From: Streptomyces spororaveus
Lineage (GTDB): Bacteria > Actinomycetota > Actinomycetes > Streptomycetales > Streptomycetaceae
Reading direction: 5' to 3'
NCBI RefSeq assembly: GCF_016755875.1
Contig: NZ_BNED01000003.1
Coordinates: 1 to 64,000 of the forward strand
DNA: 64,000 nt
The position numbers were made by a program, and so were the translations under genes. The notes below the pieces were generated by a model. The model saw only the letters and a list, made by a program, of their open reading frames with translations. It made no database searches and was not told the origin of the DNA. Position 1 is the stretch's first letter, and every line of letters begins with the position of its first letter. Shown here piece by piece: positions 27,213 to 35,812 of the stretch.

Positions 27213-27539
27213 GACAGTCCTCTCAGATCGGCAGGCCCCGGGACGCGCGTGACCCGGACCCACATATGACGCTACGAAGGGTGATCAAGCTGGAGCGGTT
27301 TATGACGGTAAATAGCCAAGTAAAGGGCTTAAATACCCTCGTGACTGCCCTGCCGGACCGTGAACGCCGCTTCCCGCCCGGCGAGACCAGCGGGCCATGA
27401 TCATGGCCCCGGTGATACAGGGCCGCCCCCCGCCGATTCGACCGGGTGGAGGACGCCTCACTCCGGCGGCGGAACACGTTCACCGAAGAACCGATCATGC
27501 GCCGCCCCGGCAGCGCACTCGTCCGGCGCCTACGACTAG

Positions 27540-28451
27540 GTTCTGTCTCTTTGGTCAGCGTCGGGTCCAGATGAGGATGCCGGCGAGGTGGAGTGCGGCC
27601 TGGTAGGCGATGGCGAGCTTGTCGGTTCGTGTGGCCAGGCCGCGCCACTGCTTGAGCCGGTTGATGCAGCGTTCGACCGTGTTCCGCTGCTTGTAGACCT
27701 CTCGGTCAAAGCCAGGCGGGCGGCCGCCTCGGTGGCCTCGCCGCAGGCGGTGGCCGATCTGGTCGGACGGCTGCGGGATGACCGCGCGGATGCCCCGGCG
27801 TCGCAGGTGGCTGCGGATGGCTCGGGAGGAGTAGGCCCGGTCGGCCAGAACGACGAAGGGGCGGGTCCGCGGCCTGCCCGTGCCTGTGCGGGGCACCCGG
27901 ATGCGGGCCGTCACCGTCTCGAAGGCGGGTGCGTCACCGGCCTGGCCTGCGGTGACGGTGAATGCCAGCGGCCGTGCCCCACCGTCCGCGGCCAGGTGAA
28001 CCTTGGTGCTCAGCCCGCCGCGTGAGCGTCCGAGCGCGTGATCGGAGGGCTCGCCGGAGCGGGCCGCCCCCTTTTGCGTGCGCCGGCCGCGTGCTGGTGG
28101 GCCCGGACGACCGTGGAGTCCACTGACACGGTCCAGTCGATGTCGTCGTCGGCGTCCGCCGCTGCCAGGACGGAGGCGAGGATTTTCTCCCAGGTGCCGT
28201 CGACGGCCCATCTGAGCAGTCGTTTGTGAGCGGTCTGGAACGACCCGAGCTCGTCGGGCAGGTCCCGCCAGGGCGAGCTCGTGCGGTACTTCCAAGCGAT
28301 GGCCTCAAGGGTGCGGCGGTGGTCGGCCCACCGCCGGCCGCGGACCGGATCGGCCGGCATCAGCGGCTCGATCCGGCCCCACATCGCATCAGTGATCACT
28401 AATCGGACAGACACATCCGATCAACTGACCAACCCATCAAAGAGACACGCT
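27540..28451 (-). mobile_element. IS5-family insertion sequence, complete
   Basis: About 912 bp. The ends match over TGTCTCTTTG(G/A)T in inverted orientation (27544 inward and 28447 inward). The same tetranucleotide CTAG flanks both sides (27536-27539 and 28452-28455), the target duplication typical of the IS427-type group. Inside is a two-frame transposase on the minus strand. The right flank is a DNA-ligase fragment that ends at the insertion point. Confidence 0.85.
27555..28414 (-). CDS. IS5-family transposase in two overlapping frames
   Basis: Frame A starts at 28414 (MSVRLVITDAMWGRIEPLMP) and carries the DUF4096-type N-terminal region and the first catalytic aspartate (DWTVSVDSTVVRAHQHAAGA); it stops at 28010. 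Frame B overlaps it and supplies the rest: RSRGGLSTKVHLAADGGARP, FVVLADRAYSS (second Asp), then YKQRNTVERCINRLKQWRGL with the catalytic Glu and IAYQAALHLAGILIWTRR. In this IS group the full enzyme is made by programmed ribosomal frameshifting between the two frames. The slippage site should lie in the overlap near 28050-28080. All DDE residues are present. Confidence 0.85.
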
Positions 28452-28820
28452 CTAGCGCCGTCCCTGCCCTACGCCAGCGCCAAGCGTCCACCGGCCGCGC
28501 CCCGGACCCGTTCTCCCCGCTGCGCGCAGCACTGCGGGCCGGCCGGCTGCCGTGTCCCAGACGACGAGCTCGCCATCGAGGACCAGACCCTCCGGCAGCT
28601 GCCCAGCGGCCGCGACCAGATCGGGGAATCGGTCCTGGACCAGGGAACCGCGCCGGGTCTGCAGGAGCAGCCGGCCGCCCGAAGTCGCGGGGGTGAAGAG
28701 AATTGCGCGGTGGCCGTCGAACTTCTGCTCCGCCGCGAAGCCGCTCGCCAGGACGCCGGAGCCCGGAACGTACTCGGCGGCCTGGGCGAGCATCGGCTCG
28801 AAGGGCGGAGTCAGAACCAC
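28452..28820 (-). pseudogene. N-terminal fragment of an ATP-dependent DNA ligase, cut by the IS
   Basis: It starts MVLTPPFEPMLAQAAEYVPG and has the nucleotidyl-lysine motif in AEQKFDGHRAILF, TRRGSLVQDRFPDL, and motif III in GLVLDGELVVWDTAAG. These are the first 95 or so residues of an LigD-type ligase domain. Coherence is lost at GRPAVLRAAGR, and the frame stops at the CTAG of the IS5 element. The rest of the ligase is not found on the far side of the IS, so a deletion accompanied or preceded the insertion. It is related to, but better preserved than, the fragment near 6.1 kb. Confidence 0.75.
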
Positions 28821-29293
28821 TCGGGGATGGCCTCCCTACCGGCTCTCCGTGGCCTACCGGAAGCCTCCCCCGAACAGGGCATGTAGGGCGCGTGGGTGCG
28901 GCCAGAGAGCCCTGCTGAGTCAGGCTCCCGGGTGAGCCGGCCTCTGCTGTGACTCCACAAGCCGGGCCCGGCACCCCTGGCAGAGGGCAGGCCGGGCACC
29001 CTGCGGTCCTCCGCAGCGTCAGCCAGACAGAGCAATGACATGACGTACTGTCAGAACGTTTACACATAGTCCGGGGTTGCGTTCAATTTTCGAGTCTGGA
29101 ACTGTCACTCGAGTAACTCACCCCCCTCACAGCGGACTTCGGAGCGCAACGCCCCCCGGCTTCACCGCCCGGCGCCGTGCCCCAGCGCGGCGATACGGAC
29201 GAAACGCCTCCCTTTGCGTGCTCTCTGCTCGCGGCCACGGCCCACGGAGGGCACCAGCCGCTTCACCAGGACAAACTGGGAGACCAGGCAACA
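28821..29293. other. Intergenic region between the ligase fragment and the sortase-anchored protein gene
   Basis: No gene is supported in these 470 bases. Around 29035-29130 the DNA is less GC-rich, which fits the promoter of the beta-helix gene that follows. A CTCGAG site lies in CTGTCACTCGAGTAACTCAC at about 29103. No regulator motif is identified. Confidence 0.4.
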
Positions 29294-30910
29294 GTGAAAC
29301 GCACGAGCACCCTCGCCCTGACCGCAGCACTGCTCGCTTCATCCGCCCCGCTCGGCCTCGCCACCATGGGAGCCGGTACTGCGCACGCCGCAGCGCGCAC
29401 GTACTTCGTCAGCCCCAGCGGCAACGACAGCAACTCGGGCACGTCCACCCAAGCTCCCTTCCGAACCCTCCAGAAGGCCGCGGACAGCGTCGAGCCGGGC
29501 GACACCGTCTCGATCATGAACGGCACGTACTCCGAGCGCTCGGCGGGGTCGAACGTGCTGACCATCAAGCGCTCCGGCCTCCCCGGAGCCCCCATTACCT
29601 TCACCGCTCATCCCGGCCACCATCCGGTGATCCACCCGGTGAAGGCGTGGAACGGCATCAGCGTCTCCGGCGCCTCCTACATCTCCATCAAAAACCTAGA
29701 GGTCAAGGGCAACAACGGAGCCCTCACCCTGGCCGGAGCCGAACGAGAATCGAAGAAGGGCGACCCCACCTACAACACCAACTGCATCTCCCTGGAACAG
29801 GACCGGGCCACGGGTGCGCTGTCGCACCACGTCGAGGTGGCCGGTAATGAGGTGCACGGTTGCGCCGGCGGCGGCATATCGGCCATCGACTCCGACCACG
29901 TGACCATCTCCGGCAACCACGTGCATGGGACCTCCTGGTACGCGGTGTACGCAACCAGCGGCATCTCCGTCCTCACCCCACGCGACGTCGGGGGCGGCGA
30001 CGCCGGGACGTACAAGATCCGCATCACCGGCAATCGCGTCCACGACAACGAGACCAAGATCAAATGGGAGAAGTGCGGCTGCTACTCCGACGGCAACGGC
30101 ATCATCATCGACACCCTCAAGGGCGACGCCGATCACCCCGCCTACAACGGACGCGTACTGGTCGCCAACAACCTCTCCTACGACAACGGCGGCTCCGGCA
30201 TCCACTCCTACAAGAGCCAGCACGTCGACATCGTCCACAACACGGCCTACGCCAACGGGCGCAGCACCCGCATGGACAGCTACGCCAACATCTTCGCGCA
30301 CGACAGTACCGACGTGCGGCTGCATAACAACATCGCGTACGGCCGGCCGGGGCAAGCGACGAACAGCAAGTCCCGCAACGTGGACGTCACCTACGACTAC
30401 AACATCTACTTCGGCGGCAAGGCCCCCGAGGTCCAGGGCCCGAACGATGTCATCGCCGATCCGAAGTTCGCCAAGACGGGCACCGGAGCCGACGCGGACT
30501 TCCGGCTGAGCGAGGGCTCCCCCGCCGCCGGCTCGGGTACGCCGTTCGCCGCCGTCACCACCGACTTCACCGGAGCCCGCCGGGCCGTTGGCACGCCCGA
30601 CCGGGGCGCCTACGGCTTCGGCGCCAAGAACAGCAGTAGCCCGGGAAATGCTTCCGACGCCTCCTCCCCCGGCCGGCAAGGGGACGCCCCCGCCGGAAGC
30701 GGTCAGTCCGCCGGAAGTGACCCCGCCGCCTCACCGGGCGTGCAAGCCGGCGACGGCACCGATGGCGGCTCCGGGCTGAAGCCGCAAAGCGCAAGCGGTC
30801 CGCTCGCAGAGACAGGCGGCTCCAACCCTGCCCTGCCGCTGGGCATCGCGGCAGTGGTCCTCGCCATCGGCGGCGGCCTCCTCTTCGCGGCGCGACGCAA
30901 GCGCTCCTGA
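29294..30910 (+). CDS. Sortase-anchored parallel beta-helix surface protein
   Basis: A 538-residue protein from a GTG (VKRTSTLALTAALLAS). It has a signal peptide cleaved near residue 32 (GTAHA-A). The mature part opens YFVSPSGNDSNSGTSTQAPF, the DUF1565/pectate-lyase-like entry to a right-handed beta-helix, and continues with rungs such as DHVTISGNHVHGTSWYAV and VLVANNLSYDNGGSGIHSY. A Ser/Gly/Pro spacer leads to LAETGG, a hydrophobic helix (LGIAAVVLAIGGGLLFA) and RRKRS. This is the cell-wall sorting signal read by class E sortases of Streptomyces. The fold suggests binding or cleaving a polysaccharide; I cannot name the catalytic residues. It has its own promoter region and terminator. Confidence 0.85.
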   Translation: MKRTSTLALTAALLASSAPLGLATMGAGTAHAAARTYFVSPSGNDSNSGTSTQAPFRTLQKAADSVEPGDTVSIMNGTYSERSAGSNVLTIKRSGLPGAPITFTAHPGHHPVIHPVKAWNGISVSGASYISIKNLEVKGNNGALTLAGAERESKKGDPTYNTNCISLEQDRATGALSHHVEVAGNEVHGCAGGGISAIDSDHVTISGNHVHGTSWYAVYATSGISVLTPRDVGGGDAGTYKIRITGNRVHDNETKIKWEKCGCYSDGNGIIIDTLKGDADHPAYNGRVLVANNLSYDNGGSGIHSYKSQHVDIVHNTAYANGRSTRMDSYANIFAHDSTDVRLHNNIAYGRPGQATNSKSRNVDVTYDYNIYFGGKAPEVQGPNDVIADPKFAKTGTGADADFRLSEGSPAAGSGTPFAAVTTDFTGARRAVGTPDRGAYGFGAKNSSSPGNASDASSPGRQGDAPAGSGQSAGSDPAASPGVQAGDGTDGGSGLKPQSASGPLAETGGSNPALPLGIAAVVLAIGGGLLFAARRKRS

Positions 30911-30939
30911 TCCCTTCGGATCACTTGGGGCGCCAAGAC

Positions 30940-30979
30940 GTGGTGCCGGCCCCGACTCCTCTCCAAGGGTCGGCACCAC
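30940..30979. terminator. Possible terminator of the beta-helix gene
   Basis: GTGGTGCCG at 30940-30948 pairs with CGGCACCAC at 30971-30979, a 9-bp stem with a 22-base loop, 30 bp after the stop codon. The loop is long, so this is only moderately convincing. Confidence 0.45.
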
Positions 30980-31052
30980 CGCGCGCCCGCCGGACCCGCA
31001 CTCACGAGCCCGGCTCGCCGGACGGGCTTCGGCCCCTGACAGACTGGCCACT

Positions 31053-31688
31053 ATGGCGGCGGCAAGGCACCGGATCGAAGCGGCGGCACTCACAGGTGGG
31101 TCGGTACCCGACCCCCCGCGCGTCGCCTGGCGCAAACAGATGAGGCAGCGCGTATTGGACGCCGCTCGCGACCTCACCTGCGAAGCCGGCTGGGACCAGG
31201 TCAGCCTCTCGGCCGTCGCCGCCCGTGCCGAAGTGTCGCGCCCCTCGGTGTACAAGGAGTTCGGCAACCGCGCCGGCCTGGGCCGTGCGCTGGTAGTCCG
31301 TGAAACCCAGCAGTTTCTGGCGGGTGTGGCCGACACCCTCTATCCCGGCGCGCCCGATTCCCATGCCTGCCTCCGGGCGGCCATCCTGTACGTACTTCAG
31401 GAGGCCGACAATCAGCCCCTCATAAAAGCCGTCATCACAGCCGCCCGAAAGGGCTCCGACAGCCTCCTGCCCTACCTCACCGCCCGAGCGGACCCGATCT
31501 TCGACGCCGGTCAAACCCTCGTCCAGGGCTGGCTGGCCACGCGATACCCACAACAGCACACAGAGTCTCTGCAAATGGCCGCGGACGTCATCGTCCGCAT
31601 GACCATCAGCCATCTCATCCTGCCGGGCGACGAACAACACCTCACTGCCCAAAGACTGGCGACTGCAGCCCTGAAACTACTGCAGTAA
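31053..31688 (+). CDS. TetR/AcrR-family transcriptional regulator
   Basis: A 211-residue protein. The N-terminal DNA-binding domain is clear at about residues 28-75: RQRVLDAARDLTCEAGWDQV, then SLSAVAARAEVSRPSVYKEF and GNRAGLGRALV. The C-terminal ligand domain ends in helices with MAADVIVRMTISHLIL, as in TetR_C regulators of membrane or lipid genes. These proteins repress nearby genes until a small molecule binds. No divergent partner is adjacent, and the upstream neighbour is the co-directional beta-helix gene. Ligand unknown. Confidence 0.9.
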   Translation: MAAARHRIEAAALTGGSVPDPPRVAWRKQMRQRVLDAARDLTCEAGWDQVSLSAVAARAEVSRPSVYKEFGNRAGLGRALVVRETQQFLAGVADTLYPGAPDSHACLRAAILYVLQEADNQPLIKAVITAARKGSDSLLPYLTARADPIFDAGQTLVQGWLATRYPQQHTESLQMAADVIVRMTISHLILPGDEQHLTAQRLATAALKLLQ

Positions 31689-31716
31689 GTCGGCCTGCAA
31701 CGGGAGCGGCGGGGTA

Positions 31717-31875
31717 TTGCCCCGAAGATACGATCAGCCCCAGGGCGATGGATGTGCGCCTACCTCCGAAGAGCTGCGCGAGCAGGTCGAGCACACCCAC
31801 GAGGAGCTCGGCCAGACTGTTGAGGCGCTGGCGACCAAGGCCGACGTGAAGGCGCAGGCCCCGCGCAGGGTCGTC
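31717..31875 (+). pseudogene. DUF3618 remnant
   Basis: The frame reads SEELREQVEHTHEELGQTVE and ALATKADVKAQAPRRV. This is the conserved opening of DUF3618 proteins (xxLRxxIExTRxELGxTVExLAxKxDVKAR), small membrane proteins usually adjacent to a phage-holin-like gene. After KAQA the frame loses coherence, and neither the transmembrane segment nor partners are present. A truncated relic. Confidence 0.65.
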
Positions 31876-32123
31876 TGTGTGTCTGGGCTGTGTGGCGCAG
31901 GGCCCGACCGGTGTGGCTACCGGGCGGCCGGGCCCTGCTTGCGTGGGACAACCCGTGATTCAGTCTTCCCATCTGGACTGTCACACGCGGGGGTGCCTGG
32001 GTCGTGCCGGGTGTGGCGGGTGGGTGACCCGGCGACTGGTACGGCGACGTCAGCGGGCCCAGCTCATGCCCGCCGTCGAGCATGGGTCCGTTGAGCCGCC
32101 TCACCCTCGTCTGGAGCCCTGCC

Positions 32124-32399
32124 GTGCTGGAACGCGCCCTGCGCAAGAACTCCGCCAAGGTCACCTTCGTCCTGCCCGCCGACACCCCCGCGGCCGAGGT
32201 CAGCGTGGTCGGCGACTTCAACGGCTGGCGCCCCGGCGTTCACGCCCTCACCCCGCGCAAGGACGGCAACCGGGCCGTCACCGTCGAACTCCCCAAGGAC
32301 AGCACCCACTCCTTCCGCTACCTCGCCGCCGGCGACTACTGGTTCAACGACGACACCGCCGACGACCAAGAGGGCCCCAACAGCCGCATCCACACCTGA
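32124..32399 (+). CDS. Small isolated CBM48/isoamylase N-domain protein
   Basis: A 91-residue protein from a GTG (VLERALRKNSAKVTFVLPAD), with GGAG nine bases upstream. It is a single early-set (E-set) glycogen-binding module: AEVSVVGDFNGWRPGVHALT, then TVELPKDSTHSFRYLAAGDY with the WFNDD end. Free-standing modules of this kind are common in Streptomyces and are thought to bind alpha-glucans; no catalytic domain is present. An earlier in-frame ATG at 32082 would add sequence outside the domain. Confidence 0.8.
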   Translation: MLERALRKNSAKVTFVLPADTPAAEVSVVGDFNGWRPGVHALTPRKDGNRAVTVELPKDSTHSFRYLAAGDYWFNDDTADDQEGPNSRIHT

Positions 32400-32660
32400 C
32401 CCCCGCGCGGCCCCGGGCATCCACGGCACAGGCCCATGACGACTGACCCCGGCCTGAAGGCCAGTCTCCGTCTCAGGAGGCGGCTGTCGGTGTCTGGCCG
32501 TCGCGCATCGTGAACAGCCCCAGCGCCCCCGTCATCTCCAGCAGCCGCTGCAGCTGGCGCTATCGCCGCCGCACGTCCCAGGTCTGCGCTCTGGAGATGT
32601 GGCCTTCAGCGGGGGCAGTCGTCCACGGTGGGGGGATGAGCGCACTCCGCCCCGGTGACA

Positions 32661-32900
32661 TCACCGACGAAATGGGTCGTACAGCGCCCGGCCGCCGGGC
32701 CACCGCCCCAACTCGGTCATCAGGGCGACGCCGTCCTCGATCTCCTCCGGCCGCCAGCCCGTGATGTCAAGCAGCAGTCCGTCCAACGGCCCGCCGACCA
32801 GGACGGCGTACGTGTGGTGCGGCAGCGGGCCCGGGTTGGGGTCGTCGTGATCGTGGCCGTACACCCGGCCGCGCAGCAGCTGCTCGTCATCAGCGTTCAT
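32661..32900 (-). CDS. Small hypothetical protein
   Basis: A 79-residue protein, MNADDEQLLRGRVYGHDHDD, with a conserved-looking core YAVLVGGPLDGLLLDITGW and an acidic helix (PEEIEDGVALMTELGRWPGG). The GGPLDG pattern recurs in small Streptomyces hypotheticals. No signal or membrane segment. It points away from the CBM48 gene. Function unknown. Confidence 0.6.
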   Translation of the reverse strand: MNADDEQLLRGRVYGHDHDDPNPGPLPHHTYAVLVGGPLDGLLLDITGWRPEEIEDGVALMTELGRWPGGRALYDPFRR

Positions 32901-32995
32901 CCGACCAGCCTCCCAGCCGCCACCGACAGCGAGGGCCGCGATGGCCGGCGGGCCCGCCCTGGATGGAGGCCGGGCCCGTCGCGTGTGCGGCCCGG

Positions 32996-33523
32996 CTAGC
33001 GGGTCTGGAAGGCGCCGCGGTCGATGAGGCCCTGGATGTAGGGCGGCCAGTCCCGTTCCAGGCTGGTGGTGATGGCGGCGTGGACGTCGGCGCGGACCTG
33101 CGGGGTGACGTGTTCGACGTCGCCGCCCGGGTAGTACAGGCGCACCCCGTCGCGGCTAGCGTCGCACAGGATGGCGTGGGCCTTCTGCACGAGCGTCATG
33201 TAGAGCTGGGGGACCGGTGCCCCCACGAGTTCGTCGATGACGGTTTCGTAGTCGGCGCCGAAGTCGGCCCAGTCCTTGCCCTGCTTGTCGAGCCAGAGGG
33301 TGACGTCGGAAAAGAAAACCGCTTTGCCGGGCCCGTCCTTCGGGTCGCGGGCCAGGCCCGTCGCGAGGTCGAGCGCGATGCCGGCGCTCTTGCTGACGAG
33401 GTCGCGGGGGATCATCGTCGGGGCGATGGCCACCGCGCACTCGCCCCAGCCGTCCTGGGTCTGCTCCGGCCAGGGCAGCCCCAGCACGAGCCATCCGTCC
33501 GGCGCCAGCAGCTTGTTGCTCAC
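32996..33523 (-). CDS. Hypothetical protein, 175 residues
   Basis: It starts MSNKLLAPDGWLVLGLPWPE. The centre has IAPTMIPRDLVSKSAGIALD, VTLWLDKQGKDWADFGADYE and a tail LERDWPPYIQGLIDRGAFQT. It is soluble, and acidic residues are spread along it. I do not recognise the family. Codon use and GC fit the window, so it is probably a real gene. It lies near other short orphan genes ahead of an IS110 transposase. Confidence 0.6.
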   Translation of the reverse strand: MSNKLLAPDGWLVLGLPWPEQTQDGWGECAVAIAPTMIPRDLVSKSAGIALDLATGLARDPKDGPGKAVFFSDVTLWLDKQGKDWADFGADYETVIDELVGAPVPQLYMTLVQKAHAILCDASRDGVRLYYPGGDVEHVTPQVRADVHAAITTSLERDWPPYIQGLIDRGAFQTR

Positions 33524-33692
33524 CGTGTACTTCCCCCTCGGTCGTGACGTCAGTGTCGTGCCGATCTTTCCGCCCGGCGGTGACGGCGGGCAAGGCGCTC
33601 TCCGGCCGCCCCGGGCTGGGACATGGCCTCTTCCCTTCGGCTATCGCGTAGGAAAGACACCTCATGCGGCTAACGGGTCAAGTTGACCTTGG

Positions 33693-34001
33693 TCAGCCAG
33701 CTGCAAAAGCGGCCAGCAAGGTGTCCGCTCGGACTTCCAGTTCGGGCGTCAGAGCCCCATTCACGGCCAGCCTGACCTCATCGCCGCCGACCGCGCGGGC
33801 AAGCCGAATCTCGACCTCGCGGTGCTCGCCGACCAAGGGGTACGAGTACCAGCCGTCGGTCCGCTCGTCGTCGGTCGCCTCGATCGCCAGTGCCACCGTC
33901 TCCCAGTCGGTGGCGTCGAAGCCGTAGCCCACGTAGTGCGACAGCAACTCCAGGAACGACCGCAGGTTGCGTTCCCAGATCCATCCGCCGACTTCTGCCA
34001 T
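33693..34001 (-). CDS. Small hypothetical protein (immunity-like size and composition)
   Basis: A 102-residue acidic protein: MAEVGGWIWERNLRSFLELL, SHYVGYGFDATDWETVALAI, then a strand-rich part (GWYSYPLVGEHREVEIRLAR). The small alpha/beta plan with a polar surface is like many antitoxin or immunity proteins of polymorphic toxins, but no toxin gene is adjacent, so this is only a resemblance. Its neighbour is the IS110 element, which could have removed a partner. Confidence 0.5.
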   Translation of the reverse strand: MAEVGGWIWERNLRSFLELLSHYVGYGFDATDWETVALAIEATDDERTDGWYSYPLVGEHREVEIRLARAVGGDEVRLAVNGALTPELEVRADTLLAAFAAG

Positions 34002-34055
34002 GGCTCCCCCTCAGTGCTCAGGAGGACAGCCTGTCATGAGCCGAGCCCTCAGTGA

Positions 34056-35282
34056 TCAGCCAGCTGCGGTGGGAGGAGGAAACGCGATGGATGCGTCGAA
34101 GGTCACCCGGTTCTGGAGGCAGTGGTGGAGTTGGCCGAGCATGCGGTTGAACAGGTGCCGCAGGGCTTGGGCATGCCAGTCTCCGGCCTCGCGTCGGCGC
34201 CGGTAGTGGGCGTTGGCGCCGGGTGAGTGGCTGAGGGTGGCGAAAGCCCACAGGTAGCCGGCGTGGTTGAGCCGGTTGTTTTTCACGAACCTGCGGCCGA
34301 CGTATTTGCGTTTGCCGGAGGCCCGCGTGATGGGGGCCGCGCCCGCGTATGCCTTCAGTCCGCCGGCGGTGGCGAACTGGGTGCGGTCGTCACCGATCTC
34401 GGCCAAGAGCCGGGCGCCGACGCCGGGACCGACGCCGGGGAAGCTCAGCATGATCGGCGCGTCGGGGTGGGTGCGGAAGGTCCGCTCCACCGCCTTGGCG
34501 AGCTCGTCGACGGCCTTGCAGGCGGCATTGAGCTGCGTGAGCAGGGCCTTGGCCTGGAGGCCCATGGCCTCCTCGACCGCGGCGGGCTGACGGCCGGCGG
34601 GCTGCCGGAAGAGCGTGTGGAGCCGTTCGGCGTCCTCGGTGATACCGCGTTTGCGGCCGGCGTTGGTCAGCATCAGCCGGAGCTTCCACGCGGGCAGCTC
34701 GGCGGCCTGGGTGGGGGTGGGAGCCGCCCCGAGGACCTTCCGGGCATCCGGCCGGGTCAGTGCGCCGGCCTTGTCCCGCCAGGCTTCGATCGCCGCGGGG
34801 TAGTACTCGCGCAGCAGCGAGCGGAGCTGGTTGGCGAGCTGCTGCCGGTTCCAGATCGCGTCCTGGTGGGCGCGGGCGAGGACGCCGATGGCCTGGGCGA
34901 GGTCGCTGTCCGCGGGCAGCGGTCGGTGCATGTGCATGTCGGTGCGGATGATGTTCGCCAGGACCAGGGCGTCGCCGGGGTCGGACTTCTTGCGGCTCAC
35001 GCCGTGGCGGTCGCGGTAGCGGGATGCTGCCATGGGGTTGACCGCAAACACCTGCCGGGTGCCGGTCCTCAGGGTGGCGACCAGCAGGCCGCGACTGGTC
35101 TCGATCGCGATCGGGATCGGCGTCTCGGCGCTGTCGCCATGCTCGGCCAGGAGGTCGAGCAGGAGCTGGTAGCCGTCCAGGTCGTCGTCGATGCGGCACT
35201 TGGCCAGCTGCTTGCCGGTGTTGTCGATGATCGCGACGTCGTGGTGTCCCTCCGCCCAGTCGATCCCGCAGAACACGTCCAT
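34056..35282 (-). CDS. IS110-family transposase
   Basis: A 408-residue protein from MDVFCGIDWAEGHHDVAIID. The N-terminal RuvC-like DEDD domain has GIDWAE, IAIETSRGLLVATL and KKSDPGDALVLANIIRTD. The C-terminal Transposase_20 domain carries LSFPGVGPGVGARLLAEIGD and LKAYAGAAPITRASGKRKYV. The protein is full-length, with no frameshift. IS110 elements use a Ser-containing C-terminal domain, make no target duplication and have poor terminal repeats, so I cannot fix the element ends from sequence alone. Confidence 0.92.
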   Translation of the reverse strand: MDVFCGIDWAEGHHDVAIIDNTGKQLAKCRIDDDLDGYQLLLDLLAEHGDSAETPIPIAIETSRGLLVATLRTGTRQVFAVNPMAASRYRDRHGVSRKKSDPGDALVLANIIRTDMHMHRPLPADSDLAQAIGVLARAHQDAIWNRQQLANQLRSLLREYYPAAIEAWRDKAGALTRPDARKVLGAAPTPTQAAELPAWKLRLMLTNAGRKRGITEDAERLHTLFRQPAGRQPAAVEEAMGLQAKALLTQLNAACKAVDELAKAVERTFRTHPDAPIMLSFPGVGPGVGARLLAEIGDDRTQFATAGGLKAYAGAAPITRASGKRKYVGRRFVKNNRLNHAGYLWAFATLSHSPGANAHYRRRREAGDWHAQALRHLFNRMLGQLHHCLQNRVTFDASIAFPPPTAAG

Positions 35283-35658
35283 TCCCCGCCCCTTCGCCGG
35301 TGCTGTTGTTGACGGCGAGCACACGGGCCGCACGGCGCACTAATTCCAGGACTCCAAGGTCCGCCACCTCATCAGCCGTGCGCGGCACCGCCGGACCGCA
35401 CGGGCGCACGCCGTGTCCAGAGCTCGAAGCTCGTGAGGAGTAACGCGTCACCGTGCGGCAGCTCATCCGTCAAGGTTCCCGAACCCGACGGGCCCGTGGG
35501 GGCAGAACGTGCGAGGACCGGCCGGCACCCAGCGCCACCGGTCTTTCTGCAGACCTCGCACGGTCGGAGGTGTCGTAGGGGTCACCACGGCACCGACCGG
35601 ACCACACACGTCCTGCCCCGGGCTGAACACGCCGCCCCGGGCCCACCAGAGATCCAGG

Positions 35659-35685
35659 ACCTCTAATTGCTAACGAATTAGAGGT
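35659..35685. promoter_or_regulatory. AT-rich inverted repeat, probable operator
   Basis: ACCTCTAATT at 35659-35668 pairs perfectly with AATTAGAGGT at 35676-35685 around a 7-base centre. The AT content is striking in this GC-rich DNA. TAATTGCTAACGAATTA is the kind of site bound by MarR- or TetR-type dimers. It lies between the IS110 and DUF402 genes, with no regulator gene beside it. Confidence 0.5.
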
Positions 35686-35812
35686 GTCATCGGCGCGGAC
35701 AGGCTTGCCCAGTGGGGCTGACCAGGAACAATGGGCAGTGTCCGATTTGCCGGGCTCCCACTCCCGGTCACACCTGCGGTCCCCCGCTGAAAGCAACCCT
35801 CCAGGCAACCGT

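Noticed and set aside
24972..27269. 765-codon plus-strand frame
   Set aside because: It is the antisense of the beta-propeller gene; composition is Gly/Val/Pro-rich and featureless.
32510..32764. Possible gene between the CBM48 protein and the 32661 gene
   Set aside because: No ribosome site, no conserved pattern, and it overlaps a better minus-strand gene.
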